Assembly: GCA_938022205.1 (NCBI GenBank)
Contig: CALIEB010000002.1
Location: forward strand, 186,001 to 250,000
Reading direction: 5' to 3'
DNA from: an uncultured Anaerolineae bacterium
Lineage (GTDB): Bacteria; Chloroflexota; Anaerolineae; Aggregatilineales; Phototrophicaceae
DNA length: 64,000 nt
The notes beneath the pieces are model-generated. The model made no database searches. It saw only the letters and a program-made list of their open reading frames with translations, and had not been told where the DNA came from. Each line of letters opens with the position of its first letter. Position 1 is the stretch's first letter. Made by a program: the position numbers and the translations under genes. Below are positions 16,775 to 25,884 of the stretch, in pieces.

Positions 16775-17461
16775 ATGACCACCGTCAAAGCCCGTCCTAT
16801 GCACGGGCTTTTTGCGCTTGCCCGTCGCTTGTGGCAGGAAGCCCTCGATTGGGTCTATCCGCCACAGTGCGCCCACTGCGGGCGTGTGGATGTCGTGTGG
16901 TGCGCCCACTGCCAACGCGCGCTCATCGAAATGCCCATCACGCCGCTGACGCGCCACGTGCCGCCGCTATCACAGCTGGTTGCCTCTGCGTGGCACGAGG
17001 GGGTGCTACAATCGGCTATCCACGCCTTCAAATATTACAACCAACGCGACTTGGCGCAGCCGCTAGCAGCACGGCTAGTAACCGCTCTAGCCGCCCAGCA
17101 CACGACGTTTGACACCGTCATTTCAGTACCTTTACATGCCCATCGGCAAGCAAAAAGGGGCTATAATCAAGCTAATCTACTTGCACACGCGCTAGCTGAG
17201 CAAGTAGGCTGCAGCTTAGCAAGCGAAAGCCTCGTGCGCACCCGTGACACCCGCTCCCAAGTTGGGCTAGACGCGCGCGCCAGACAAGCCAACGTTCAAG
17301 ATGCCTTTCACGCCGACGCGGCAAGCGTCGCAAGCAAGCGCATCTTGTTGGTGGATGACGTTTGTACGACAGGCTCGACCCTCGCCGCCTGCGCCCAAGC
17401 CTTATACGCGGCGGGCGCGCAGCAGGTCTGTGCCGCCGTGCTGACGTTTGCCAAAAATTAA
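16775..17461 (+). CDS. comF: ComF family phosphoribosyltransferase-like protein
   Basis: About 228 aa from the ATG at 16775. An N-terminal zinc-finger-like module, CAHCG and CAHCQ, is followed by a phosphoribosyltransferase fold with HRQAKRGYNQANLLA and the PRPP-binding loop RILLVDDVCTTGSTLAAC near the end. ComF is needed for natural transformation in several bacteria and interacts with DNA-processing proteins. A comEC gene occurs further on at 38888-41215. The first codons overlap a terminator-like hairpin (16787-16813), so the true start could be a TTG near 16829, just before the conserved WVYPPQCAHC. An upstream in-frame ORF reaching into tadC is not supported. Confidence 0.9.
   Translation: MTTVKARPMHGLFALARRLWQEALDWVYPPQCAHCGRVDVVWCAHCQRALIEMPITPLTRHVPPLSQLVASAWHEGVLQSAIHAFKYYNQRDLAQPLAARLVTALAAQHTTFDTVISVPLHAHRQAKRGYNQANLLAHALAEQVGCSLASESLVRTRDTRSQVGLDARARQANVQDAFHADAASVASKRILLVDDVCTTGSTLAACAQALYAAGAQQVCAAVLTFAKN
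16787..16813 (+). terminator. Terminator-like hairpin after the Tad operon, inside the comF 5' end
   Basis: AAAGCCCGT (16787-16795) pairs with ACGGGCTTT (16803-16811), with a 7-nt loop and a run of five T from 16809. It has the form of an intrinsic terminator, only 30 bp after the tadC stop. It overlaps the first codons assigned to comF. Confidence 0.6.
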
Positions 17462-17487
17462 TTTTTCACCATCCGAAGGAGTGCCTC

Positions 17488-18102
17488 ATGGATACGATTA
17501 CGATTAACCTACACAACGTGAAGATCAGCCCGCATATAGAGACTTTTATCCATGAAAAACTAGGCAAGCTGCATCGCTATCTGCCGAACATTGCCTCCAT
17601 CACTGTGGACATCAGCCAGCAGAAAGCCAACCGCGGCCCCGACATCGTGTCCACACAAATCACCATTCGTCACAAACGCGGCGCAATTTTCCGCGCCGAA
17701 GAAAAAGCAGCCGTTATTGACCACAACACCATTAAGATTGTCGTCAACGATGCCGTCGAGAAGATGTACCGCCGCATCACGCGCTTCAAAGGCAAACGCA
17801 AAGACAGACGCGAACGCAACCCCTACAAGGCAACGCTGGAAGAATTAGCGATGCTGGAGGAGATGGACGATACCTTCGAAATGGAGATTAACGAAGCTCC
17901 CGACGCAGAGCAGCAAGAGCCGCTTATCTACCGCCGCAAGGTAATTGAGGTCGCGCCGATGACGGAAGAAGAAGCCATCGAACAGATGGAGCTGCTCGGT
18001 CACAGCTTCTTCGTCTTCTTCCACGCCGACCGCCAGCGCGTGAACGTGCTTTACAAGCGTGCCAACGGTGGCTACGGCGTGCTTGACCCCAAGATAAGCT
18101 AA
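17488..18102 (+). CDS. hpf: Long-form ribosome hibernation promoting factor
   Basis: A 204-aa protein. The N-terminal S30AE/RaiA domain (1-105) starts with the typical MDTITINLHNVKISPHIETF and contains a basic surface around KRGAIFRAEEK and GKRKDRRERN. The C-terminal dimerisation domain (about 145-204) includes IEVAPMTEEEAIEQMELLGH, FVFFHADRQRVNVLYKR and GYGVLDPKI. Long HPF dimerises 70S ribosomes into inactive 100S particles in stationary phase. GAAGGAG sits 6 bp before the ATG at 17488, so longer in-frame versions starting inside comF are not needed. It is followed by a strong terminator. Confidence 0.96.
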   Translation: MDTITINLHNVKISPHIETFIHEKLGKLHRYLPNIASITVDISQQKANRGPDIVSTQITIRHKRGAIFRAEEKAAVIDHNTIKIVVNDAVEKMYRRITRFKGKRKDRRERNPYKATLEELAMLEEMDDTFEMEINEAPDAEQQEPLIYRRKVIEVAPMTEEEAIEQMELLGHSFFVFFHADRQRVNVLYKRANGGYGVLDPKIS

Positions 18103-18125
18103 CCAAGCAAATGTCGTATTGCAAG

Positions 18126-18158
18126 TGGGTGGCGCGCAAGCGTCACCCATTTTTGTTT
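18126..18158 (+). terminator. Intrinsic terminator of the hpf transcript
   Basis: TGGGTGGCGC (18126-18135) pairs with GCGTCACCCA (18140-18149) around a GCAA tetraloop. One G-T pair occurs, and TTTTTGTTTT follows. The 3' arm lies inside the last codons of the convergent glycosyltransferase gene. Confidence 0.85.
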
Positions 18159-18913
18159 TCACGCCAAAGCCGCGCCAGTAGCACGTACTTGCGCCACTCA
18201 TACCACGCCATAAATGCGCACAGGCGCAGCCCGTGCCAGCCTTCACGGTAGCCTTTGAGTGTAACATAACGCCAGTGAAAATGGCGCAGCGGCTGCAAAA
18301 TAAAGGTGTGCGGCTTGGGACGCACGCCTTGCTCGTAAAGCATTTGTGCGTCGTAGGCGGTGTATTTGCGCTGCTTGGCGTGGAACTGCGCCACGCTGTG
18401 GTAGTTGTAGTGCGTGAAATGCGCGACAAGCGTGCCTTCTTGACCGTCTAGCAGCACAACCTCATGCACCTTGCGCGCAGGGTCATAGCGCGCGCGTCCC
18501 ACCCGCAGCAAGCGCGTCTGATAGTCTGGATACCAGCCCGCACCGCGCGTTACCCTGCCAAAAATGTGGTTGTAACGCGGGATACGATAGCCCGCAATCG
18601 CGCTGTCGTCCTGTGCGATAACTTGCTGTACTTCCTGCGCTAGTTCGGGCGTAACGCGCTCGTCAGCATCAACGAACAGCACCCAGCGCACCCTCCCCTG
18701 CAGCGCGTCCAGCGCAGCGTTGCGCTGGGCAGCAAAGTTGTCGAAGGCACGCTGCTGCACTTCCGCACCAACCGCCCGCGCCCGCGCCACCGTGTCATCC
18801 GTGCTAAACGAATCCCATACCACGCGCAAGGGGGCAAACGCCGCGCTAGCGAGGCACGCCTCGATGTGCGCCGCCTCGTTGTAGGTCATCACCACGACCG
18901 CTAAAGCGTTCAT
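18143..18913 (-). CDS. Family 2 glycosyltransferase (WaaE/KdtX-like)
   Basis: A 256-aa GT-A enzyme. The N-terminus has the family-2 pattern LAVVVMTYNEAAHIEACLAS. An early Asp is in DSFSTDDTVARA, and the metal-binding DxD is in FVDADERVTPEL (about residue 78-86). The YRIPRYNHIFGRVTRGAGWYP segment and conserved WH residues near the end resemble lipopolysaccharide-core glucosyltransferases of the WaaE group. It shares a 4-bp ATGA overlap with the upstream family-2 enzyme and probably acts on the same surface glycan. Donor and acceptor are unknown. Confidence 0.92.
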   Translation of the reverse strand: MNALAVVVMTYNEAAHIEACLASAAFAPLRVVWDSFSTDDTVARARAVGAEVQQRAFDNFAAQRNAALDALQGRVRWVLFVDADERVTPELAQEVQQVIAQDDSAIAGYRIPRYNHIFGRVTRGAGWYPDYQTRLLRVGRARYDPARKVHEVVLLDGQEGTLVAHFTHYNYHSVAQFHAKQRKYTAYDAQMLYEQGVRPKPHTFILQPLRHFHWRYVTLKGYREGWHGLRLCAFMAWYEWRKYVLLARLWRENKNG

Positions 18914-19839
18914 GGCTGTCCCGCCATGTCGTGAACCGTCTGATAGGCAGCGCGCAGCTCAGGGTCGTTAGTCATACGCATTTGACGGCGCATGCCCACG
19001 CGCACCAGCCAACGCGCCAGCCGCAGCTTCCACGCGGGATAATGCTTGCGATAGAGGCGCAGGCGGCTGTCCCATAGGTTAATCACGCTGCGCGGACGCA
19101 CCTGCCCTGAGCTTTGCCCACCCAAGTGCGTGACGTGCGCCTGCGGCACGCAGAGAATGCGCCAGCCTGCTTTTTGGATACGCCACGACCAATCGACCTC
19201 TTCGCAGTACAAGAAGAACTGCTCATCAAACATGCCCGTTTGCAAGATGACCTCGCGCTTAATCATCATCGTTGCGCCAAGCGTATGCCCGACGGCAAAC
19301 GGCTCTTTGCCCGCGTAGCGCGCGCGCGCATAACGCCCATTAAAGCTGCCCTCACGCAGCCGCCAATGCAACGGAAAAAACTCCGCCCAAAGCTGGCGCA
19401 AGCCCGCAAAGGCAAACGCGCTGTGCTGAAAGCTGCCGTCACCGTAGCTCAAGCGCGCACCAACCACGCCAACGTCTGAGTGGCTCATCAGCGCGTCATA
19501 GAGCGCGCGCGTCGCGCCGACATGCGTGCGCGTGTCCGGGTTGAGCAAGTACACCGCTTCGGGCAGCTGCTCGGGCGGCGTGTCCGCACCAAAGCCCAGC
19601 CAGCGCATACCCGCGTTGTTGCCACCTGCGAAGCCCAAGTTAGTCTCGCTAGCAAGACATTCCAACGTGGGAAACGCCGCACGCAGCGCGTCCACCGTGC
19701 CATCCGACGACGCGCTGTCCACGACCAGCACGCGATGCGACAGCCCGCTCTGGGCAAGGTCAGCGTAAAGCGTGCGCACCGCATCCAACGCCAAGTCGCG
19801 CACGTTCCACGTCACAATAATTACGGCAACTTGCACCAT
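18910..19839 (-). CDS. Family 2 glycosyltransferase (rhamnosyltransferase WbbL-like)
   Basis: A 309-aa GT-A enzyme with VAVIIVTWNVRDLALDAV at the N-terminus, VVDSASSDGTVDALR, ETNLGFAGGNNAGM, the NPDTR variant of the DxD site in YLLNPDTR, and FDEQFFLYCEEVDWSWRI, where acidic residues mark the acceptor side in rhamnosyltransferase-like members. The basic, Arg-rich C-terminus (LRLARWLVRVGMRRQMRM) probably lies on the membrane. It sits in a tight operon: the lipoprotein gene ends 2 bp upstream, and the second transferase overlaps its stop. Confidence 0.93.
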   Translation of the reverse strand: MVQVAVIIVTWNVRDLALDAVRTLYADLAQSGLSHRVLVVDSASSDGTVDALRAAFPTLECLASETNLGFAGGNNAGMRWLGFGADTPPEQLPEAVYLLNPDTRTHVGATRALYDALMSHSDVGVVGARLSYGDGSFQHSAFAFAGLRQLWAEFFPLHWRLREGSFNGRYARARYAGKEPFAVGHTLGATMMIKREVILQTGMFDEQFFLYCEEVDWSWRIQKAGWRILCVPQAHVTHLGGQSSGQVRPRSVINLWDSRLRLYRKHYPAWKLRLARWLVRVGMRRQMRMTNDPELRAAYQTVHDMAGQP

Positions 19840-19841
19840 CG

Positions 19842-20786
19842 CTACTCCCCTAAGGTGGCGAAGTCGATGCCTGTGGCGCGCAAAAATGCGTCGAAGTCTG
19901 CCCAGTCGCGCGCGTCGTAGCGGCGCACGCCGTCGCCCCAGAACGCCCGCGCCACGCTGCTCTCTGCGTCGGCATTGCTGGGTGTGCGCGCGCTGTCAAG
20001 CAATGCCTGCACGAGCGCGTCTCGCTTGGCCAGTGGCAGCGTTATGGGCAAGAACAGCACCCGTAACGGCGCGACAGCAGTGCGCGTGTTCAAGCGCATG
20101 CGCTCCGCCACCGTATCGCCCGCGTCAACAAACGTCTGGTAAGTGCTGGCTGGCATGCCGGTCATAGCGCACGTGCCGTCCCGCACCGCCTTAAGCCACT
20201 CATCACGGTCGGCAAAGGTGCGCAGCTCACGGATGTTACCCAGCGGCACGCGCTCGCTGCGCAGCACGAGGCTAGGCAACACCCACGTGTACCAGTCCTC
20301 AAAGCCCAAGCGGCAAAACACCCCCTGTACGCCGTCGGCAAGCGCGTTGGACTCAATCGTGCGAGCGATTAAGATTACCCCCGCCTCGCCGGAGACCGCC
20401 AACGCTGGCGCGCCACAGCCCTGCGCCGTCGCCCGCGCATAGCCGAGCGCGTCGACCCACGCGCCGCCTTCACCGCTGCAGAGCAATGCCAGCGCGTCAG
20501 CGGTGCGCGCCACGAACCGCCACGTTATCGCCACGTCACCGCGCTGGGCAATCTCCGCCTGCAAGGCTTCCGCGTCGGCTTCGGCAATCTCACGGTCAAG
20601 CGCGACCAGCGCAATCGGCAGAGGATTCTGCGCAAACCCCAGCGGAATGCCCGTCGGCACCGGCGGCAGCTGGGTCGAAAAAGGCGTGGGAGTCAGCGTG
20701 GGACGCGGCGTTATGGTTGGTGGCACTTGCTCACCGCAGCCCACCAACGCCCACACCGCTATCAGGACAATCGCCAAGACACGCAT
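19842..20786 (-). CDS. PhnD-like solute-binding lipoprotein
   Basis: A 314-aa exported protein. A signal peptide ends in a lipobox, ALVGC (Cys17), and a Thr/Pro stalk follows at about 22-42. The remainder resembles the PhnD/PstS-like phosphonate-binding fold, as judged by GVIL-type hydrophobic strands, a central ADRDEWLKAVRDGTCAMTG segment and a late two-helix region. Ligand and partner transporter are unknown, and no permease is nearby. I start at the second ATG (20786) because GGAAGGAG is well placed for it. The first ATG would lie inside the upstream gene and add a charged extension before the signal peptide. Confidence 0.72.
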   Translation of the reverse strand: MRVLAIVLIAVWALVGCGEQVPPTITPRPTLTPTPFSTQLPPVPTGIPLGFAQNPLPIALVALDREIAEADAEALQAEIAQRGDVAITWRFVARTADALALLCSGEGGAWVDALGYARATAQGCGAPALAVSGEAGVILIARTIESNALADGVQGVFCRLGFEDWYTWVLPSLVLRSERVPLGNIRELRTFADRDEWLKAVRDGTCAMTGMPASTYQTFVDAGDTVAERMRLNTRTAVAPLRVLFLPITLPLAKRDALVQALLDSARTPSNADAESSVARAFWGDGVRRYDARDWADFDAFLRATGIDFATLGE

Positions 20787-20787
20787 C

Positions 20788-22200
20788 TCATTCTCCTTCC
20801 TCACTCACGTTCGACACCGCCAACGGGTCAACTAGCTCAATCTCGCGTGCGCCTACAAAGCTGTTGCGCAAGCTAACCTCAACATCCTCGTGAATTAAGC
20901 CTGCCCAACACGTCTGCGGATTTTGCCGCTTTTCAAGCCGTGTCATGCGTATCGCGCCCCAAACCACCGCACGCGCGCGCGGCGGCAAATAGTAGTAGGT
21001 GTTGCCATTGCGCTCGTCTGTCACCGCAACAAGGTCTTGTGCGCTGCCGATTGCCCAGCGGTAGGGAAAGCTCATCGTTGACGTTTCGCACTGAATGCCG
21101 ACACGCCACGCGCCCGATTCTTCAAACGCGCCAAGCGAGGCGGCGTTTTGTTCCTGTTGATAGACCGTGCCGCTAGGTGGCGCGCTGGTACGAATAGGAA
21201 CATCGCTGTAATTTTCCACCGTGAGCATGAACACCAGCATATCACCAAGCTGCATGGTAATCGGTCGAAAAACACGGTCAGCGGGGTCAGTCGGCGGCTC
21301 TACGAGGTCACCTAGTTGGTCAAAGCTGCTAGCGAAACGCTCTTCATAGGGGCGCACAGCAAAGACAACATCGACCCCAACCGCCTGCGGCACAATCTCG
21401 GCACGCGGCTTGCCACCCTTGACAATGGTCAGCGTGCTGGTCTGGCGCACACGTTGACCCACTGCGTCCTGTGCGATGGCGACGACTTGGTACGTGCCGT
21501 CGGGCGGTGGGTTCGCGCCCAAGTCAATGCCACCCTCATAATCGAAGATATGCCGCCCCGCTTCGCCCGCCTTGCGCCCTTCCTTGCGCGCCGAGATAGG
21601 CAGCTCGCGCCCCGCCTCGTCAATCAGCACAACGCGCAAATCGGCAGGCTTCTCGAGGTAGACGTTGACCTCCACACGGTCGTCAATGCCATCTTGGTTG
21701 GGGCTAAACACGCTAGGCGCGACGCTGAACGCCGTCAGCAGCGGCAGCGCGGTATCGCCCCCTTCCAACGCCAGCGTACCGCTCACCGTTTGTTCTTCTT
21801 GCGCATTGCGTGCCGTTAGCGACCACGTGTACACGCCGTCCGCCAGCAACCGCCGCTCAATCACGCCCTCGAAAGCCTCGCCTTCGTTGAGATAGCCTGC
21901 GACAACACCGCTAAACAGCACGCTGTAATCGCCGGCAAAGCGTGGCTCATCGTTACGAAAGACAAAGACACGCCCCGCAGCATCCTCAAAGCGCAGCGTC
22001 ACGTTGGCATAGCGGCTGAGCGTGTAGCGAAAGGTCGTCAGGTCATTTTGTCCGTCGGCGTTGGGCGTGATGCGCGCGTCGTCAAAAGCAGCCGACACAA
22101 TCAGCGGACGCGGTGGATTGAGCAGCAGCTGCCCTAAAAGCAGCGTCGCCACTAGACCTACTGCCGCCGCCGCCACTGTCAACATTATCGGGATACGCAT
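20788..22200 (-). CDS. Membrane-anchored protein with PxxDGxxD beta-sandwich modules
   Basis: About 470 aa. An N-terminal helix (about 6-28) anchors an extracellular part made of beta-sandwich modules. Two repeats begin with a Ca-binding-like Asp/Asn loop, ITPNADGQNDLTTF and FSPNQDGIDDRVEV, the pattern seen in FlgD-type Ig-like and CHU_C-type domains. Each is followed by a DGxYxW/DGTYQV-type strand, which supports a tandem pair. The last 200 residues are a separate domain of unknown type. It is the first gene of the operon with the PhnD-like lipoprotein and the two glycosyltransferases. The ATG at 22200 is chosen because it places the membrane helix at the N-terminus. An ATG 66 bp upstream is possible. 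Confidence 0.7.
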   Translation of the reverse strand: MRIPIMLTVAAAAVGLVATLLLGQLLLNPPRPLIVSAAFDDARITPNADGQNDLTTFRYTLSRYANVTLRFEDAAGRVFVFRNDEPRFAGDYSVLFSGVVAGYLNEGEAFEGVIERRLLADGVYTWSLTARNAQEEQTVSGTLALEGGDTALPLLTAFSVAPSVFSPNQDGIDDRVEVNVYLEKPADLRVVLIDEAGRELPISARKEGRKAGEAGRHIFDYEGGIDLGANPPPDGTYQVVAIAQDAVGQRVRQTSTLTIVKGGKPRAEIVPQAVGVDVVFAVRPYEERFASSFDQLGDLVEPPTDPADRVFRPITMQLGDMLVFMLTVENYSDVPIRTSAPPSGTVYQQEQNAASLGAFEESGAWRVGIQCETSTMSFPYRWAIGSAQDLVAVTDERNGNTYYYLPPRARAVVWGAIRMTRLEKRQNPQTCWAGLIHEDVEVSLRNSFVGAREIELVDPLAVSNVSEEGE

Positions 22201-22356
22201 GCCGTTTACGCTCTCAACAAGTGATATGAACACGGTGAGTTTATCGGGGTGCGTATCCCTTAACAAGTGCTAATCGGCAAACCTAACTGTACAATGATGG
22301 CAAAGGTCGCTACACTTAACGCAGCAAACCGTAAAACAAGCAAGGAAACTCACCAC

Positions 22357-24759
22357 GTGACCCAATCGATTATCACACCCCCTGCACAAGAGAGCAGCAG
22401 CGGTGAACGTCCGCTCATCGTCTTGTCAGAACACTTGATTTACCCCAGCGTGCTGAGCGCGCTGTGGCTGCGACTGCCCAAATCCGGCGAAGAGAGCAGC
22501 GAAGAGGCGCGCCGCATTGCCTTGCTAGAAAGTGCGCACGCCCAGAGCAAGCTGCTGGTCGCGGCATTCGACACACCCGACCACGCCCCGCAGTGGGGCG
22601 TAACGCTGCGCGTGGTCGCGCTGCAAGAGCGCGAGGGCGCGCTGTTGGCGATGGTGCGCGGCGAGGAGCGCGTGCGCTTAAGCGAGCTGCGCGCCGCGAC
22701 GCTGCCGCTGGTGCGTTACAGCGTACCGTCCAGCATCAAGCCCAGCCTGCTCATGGTTGAGCGGCTGCGCGATGCTTTCGCGCACTACGCCAGCAGCAAC
22801 GAACATCTCACACCAGCGGTGGCAGATGTCGTGCTAAACAGCGACAGCACAGTGCTGTGCTATCAACTGGCGGCAGTGCTGCAGCTGCCCAAAGCCGTTT
22901 ATTTAGAGCTGCTGACCCTGCTTGACGGTGACCAGCAGCTTGAGCTGGTGTTAGGCTATCTTTTGGAGGCGATTAACACGCTAGACACGCAAAATGACCT
23001 CAACGGGCAAGTACAAAGTGACCTCGCCCGCAATCAACGCGAAAGCTACCTGCGCGAACAACTGCGCGTTATTCAAGGCGAGCTTGGCGAGGGCGACCCC
23101 TTCCAGCGCGAGATTAACCAGCTGCACGCGCAAGTGCTGACGGCACAAATGCCCGAAACCGTGCGCGAGAAAGCGTTGGAAGAGGTGGCACGCTTGGGCA
23201 TGATGCCACCCGTCTCACCCGAAGCGGGCATCATCCGCACGTATATTCAGTGGCTGCTCGACTTGCCCTGGCAGAAGGCCAGCCGAGACAACTTAAACCT
23301 GCGCCACGCCGAAAAAGTGCTAAAGGCAGGGCATTACGGCTTAGACAAAATCCGTGACCGCATCCTTGAGCATATCGCCGTGCGCAAGCTAGCGGGCAAC
23401 AAGATGAAATCGCCTATTCTGTGCTTCGTGGGGCCGCCGGGCGTGGGTAAGACCTCGCTTGGCAAGAGCATCGCCAAAGCACTCGGGCGCGAGTTCGTGC
23501 GCGTCTCGCTCGGCGGCATCCGCGACGAAGCCGAAATACGCGGACATCGCCGCACCTATATCGGCGCGCTGCCCGGTCGCATCATCCAAACGCTCAAGCA
23601 AGCGGGAACGTGCAACCCCGTATTCATGCTCGACGAGATTGACAAAATCGGTGATGACTATCGCGGCGACCCCGCCGCTGCCCTGCTCGAGGTGCTTGAC
23701 CCCGAACAGAATAACGCCTTTTCCGACCACTACCTCGAAGTGCCATTTGACCTTTCCAGAGTAATGTTCATCGCCACCGCCAACGACCTCAGCCCGCTGC
23801 CTGAAGCGTTGGAAGACCGTCTTGAAGTCATCGAGTTTCGCTCCTACACCGAAGAGGAAAAGGTCGAGATTGCGCGCCAATTTCTCATTCCCAAGCAGCT
23901 GCTGGCGCACGGGCTAAGCCGACGCGGCATCACCTTTCAAACCGACGCGATTGTCGAGCTAATCCGCCACTACACGCTGGAACCAGGCGTGCGCAACCTT
24001 GAGCGCGAAATCGCCAGCGTGTGCCGCAAGCTAGCACGGCTTGTCGCCACCGACAAGCCCTACCCCAAGCGCATCACGCCCCAGCTGGTTGAGAAGTATT
24101 TGGGCGCGCCCTATGTGTTGGAGAGCCGTATCAACCGCGAAGACAGTGTGGGCATGGTCACAGGTTTGGTCTGGTCAGCAAGCGGCGGCGACACGCAAGT
24201 TATTGAGGTGTCGCTGCTGAGCGGCAAAGGTAACCTGACGCTGACAGGGCAGCTTGGTGACGTGCTGCAAGAATCCGCACAGACCGCGCTCAGCTACGTG
24301 CGCTCGCGTGCCTATGACTTGAAAATACCAGCGAATGACTTTGAGGATTACGACGTTCACGTTCACTTGCCCGAAGGCGCAGTGCCAAAGGACGGTCCCT
24401 CGGCCGGGGTCGCCATCGCGGTGGGCATTTTGTCGGTGTTCACCGAGCAAAAGGTGCGCAGTGACTTCGCCATGACCGGCGAGATTACGCTGCGCGGCAA
24501 CGTGCTGCCAGTGGGTGGCATCAAAGAGAAGGTGCTGGCGGCGCGGCGACGCGGCATTAAGAATGTCATTTTGCCCGCCGACAACAGCAAAGAACTCGTC
24601 GACATACCGAAGGCGGCGCGCAAAGACCTCAACATTTACTTTGTGCGCCACATACAAGAGGTGCTAGATTTGATGCTGCTGGAAGCCCCCACCGAGCGCG
24701 TGCGCGACCTTCGTGCTGCAGAGGCAGAACGCGACAACGACAACAAGGACGAAAGCTAA
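22357..24759 (+). CDS. lon: ATP-dependent protease Lon
   Basis: About 800 aa from the GTG at 22357. It is the cytosolic AAA+ serine protease that degrades misfolded and regulatory proteins. An N-terminal LAN domain with IVLSEHLIYPSVLSAL is followed by a helical region with QRESYLREQLRVIQGELGE, Walker A GPPGVGKT (359-366), Walker B FMLDEIDKIG, and the C-terminal protease domain with the Ser-Lys dyad (Ser682 in DGPSAG, Lys723 in GGIKEKVLAARR). I prefer GTG 22357 because AAGGA lies 10 bp upstream. In-frame ATGs at 22267, 22294 and 22297 lack a ribosome site, and a TACAAT hexamer overlaps the one at 22294. Confidence 0.95.
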   Translation: MTQSIITPPAQESSSGERPLIVLSEHLIYPSVLSALWLRLPKSGEESSEEARRIALLESAHAQSKLLVAAFDTPDHAPQWGVTLRVVALQEREGALLAMVRGEERVRLSELRAATLPLVRYSVPSSIKPSLLMVERLRDAFAHYASSNEHLTPAVADVVLNSDSTVLCYQLAAVLQLPKAVYLELLTLLDGDQQLELVLGYLLEAINTLDTQNDLNGQVQSDLARNQRESYLREQLRVIQGELGEGDPFQREINQLHAQVLTAQMPETVREKALEEVARLGMMPPVSPEAGIIRTYIQWLLDLPWQKASRDNLNLRHAEKVLKAGHYGLDKIRDRILEHIAVRKLAGNKMKSPILCFVGPPGVGKTSLGKSIAKALGREFVRVSLGGIRDEAEIRGHRRTYIGALPGRIIQTLKQAGTCNPVFMLDEIDKIGDDYRGDPAAALLEVLDPEQNNAFSDHYLEVPFDLSRVMFIATANDLSPLPEALEDRLEVIEFRSYTEEEKVEIARQFLIPKQLLAHGLSRRGITFQTDAIVELIRHYTLEPGVRNLEREIASVCRKLARLVATDKPYPKRITPQLVEKYLGAPYVLESRINREDSVGMVTGLVWSASGGDTQVIEVSLLSGKGNLTLTGQLGDVLQESAQTALSYVRSRAYDLKIPANDFEDYDVHVHLPEGAVPKDGPSAGVAIAVGILSVFTEQKVRSDFAMTGEITLRGNVLPVGGIKEKVLAARRRGIKNVILPADNSKELVDIPKAARKDLNIYFVRHIQEVLDLMLLEAPTERVRDLRAAEAERDNDNKDES

Positions 24760-24773
24760 GGCGGCAGCCGACA

Positions 24774-25823
24774 ATGGACGCGCCAACACACGCGCCTGTT
24801 ACATCGCGTTGCGCCCACCAACGCCCTAGTAGCGTGCTGCTGGTGTGGCTGTTGCTGCTGGCGGCGTGTCGACCACCCGTCTCGCAGGTGATTGTCGCAC
24901 CTGCGACATGCGGATGGCTGACGCTGCCGCTCGAGCCGCCCATGTACTGCACGCTCTTGGCGGATGACACGCTGATTGTGCAGACCAACGGACAAACCAC
25001 GCTCACATGGCAGCAAGCTACCGTCACGCTAGATGGCGCGCTGTATTGGCATTGGGGCGAACGTGAGCTGCTGCTAGCAGTGCTAGAAGGCACGGCTGTG
25101 GTTGGCGTAAACGGCGCGGCGCGGGTGGTCGTGGCAGGCGCGCAGCTCGCGCTACCGCTGCGCGAGGACGGCACGCTAAGCGCACGACTGCCCACCGCGC
25201 TGCCTATCGAAGCCGAAATACTAACGCGCGTTCAAAACGTCCAAGCTGCCCGCCCGCTAGTGCTGCCTTCGCCAATTGCGCCGCCGTTGGGCGTGACGCT
25301 TGCGCCCAGCCGCACGCCCAGCCCTACGCCGCTTTCGTTGACGGACATCGCTATTGGCACGCATACGCCTGTTCCTACCGTTTGCGTCCCCCGCGAGGAT
25401 TGGCGTGCTACCGTCACGGTACGCAGCGGCGACGTGTTATCACGCATCGCAGCACGCTATAACTTGTCCACCGGCGAACTCGCGGCGGGCAACTGCTTGA
25501 CTAACCCCGACCGCATCCGCATTGGACAAGTGCTGCGCGTGCCAAGCGTGCCGACTGCCACACCGCCCAACGCGCCTACGCCTACGCCTAGCCTTGTCTT
25601 CCTGCGTGCCGACAAAAGCGAGCTGACAAGTGGCGAGTGTACGGTGGTGCGCTGGGACGTGTTCAACGTAGAAAGCGTTTACTTTGAGGAAACGCTGACG
25701 ACCGGCAACAACGCTCAGCCCATTTGTCCTGCTACCACCACAACCTACACGCTGCGCGTCGTGTATTTTGACGGCACACAGACCACGCACAGCGTCACCG
25801 TGCGCGTGAGTGCGTCACCTTAG
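24774..25823 (+). CDS. LysM-domain lipoprotein with C-terminal Ig-like module
   Basis: A 349-aa protein. A signal peptide ends in LLAAC (Cys32), so it is probably lipid-anchored. Residues 45-160 form a beta-rich domain. A Pro/Thr spacer follows (about 175-200), then a LysM motif (about 213-262; VRSGDVLSRIAARYNLSTGELAAGNCL...IRIGQVLRVP, quoted in parts), which in this family binds peptidoglycan or chitin-like glycans. The end is an Ig-like module with LRADKSELTSGECTVVRWDV and CPATTTTYTLRVVYFDG, a type common in Chloroflexota envelope proteins. It begins 14 bp after lon and precedes another stalked lipoprotein. Role inferred: binding of the cell wall or its glycans. Confidence 0.85.
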   Translation: MDAPTHAPVTSRCAHQRPSSVLLVWLLLLAACRPPVSQVIVAPATCGWLTLPLEPPMYCTLLADDTLIVQTNGQTTLTWQQATVTLDGALYWHWGERELLLAVLEGTAVVGVNGAARVVVAGAQLALPLREDGTLSARLPTALPIEAEILTRVQNVQAARPLVLPSPIAPPLGVTLAPSRTPSPTPLSLTDIAIGTHTPVPTVCVPREDWRATVTVRSGDVLSRIAARYNLSTGELAAGNCLTNPDRIRIGQVLRVPSVPTATPPNAPTPTPSLVFLRADKSELTSGECTVVRWDVFNVESVYFEETLTTGNNAQPICPATTTTYTLRVVYFDGTQTTHSVTVRVSASP

Positions 25824-25884
25824 TGTGGGTTTAAGCCCTCTTGTGCGCGTGGTATGATAGTCGCGAGACGTGAGGAGAACGACG

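Noticed and set aside
22267-22356. N-terminal extension of Lon from upstream ATGs
   Set aside because: The extra residues do not resemble Lon, no ribosome site precedes these ATGs, and one overlaps a promoter-like TACAAT. The GTG at 22357 is better supported.
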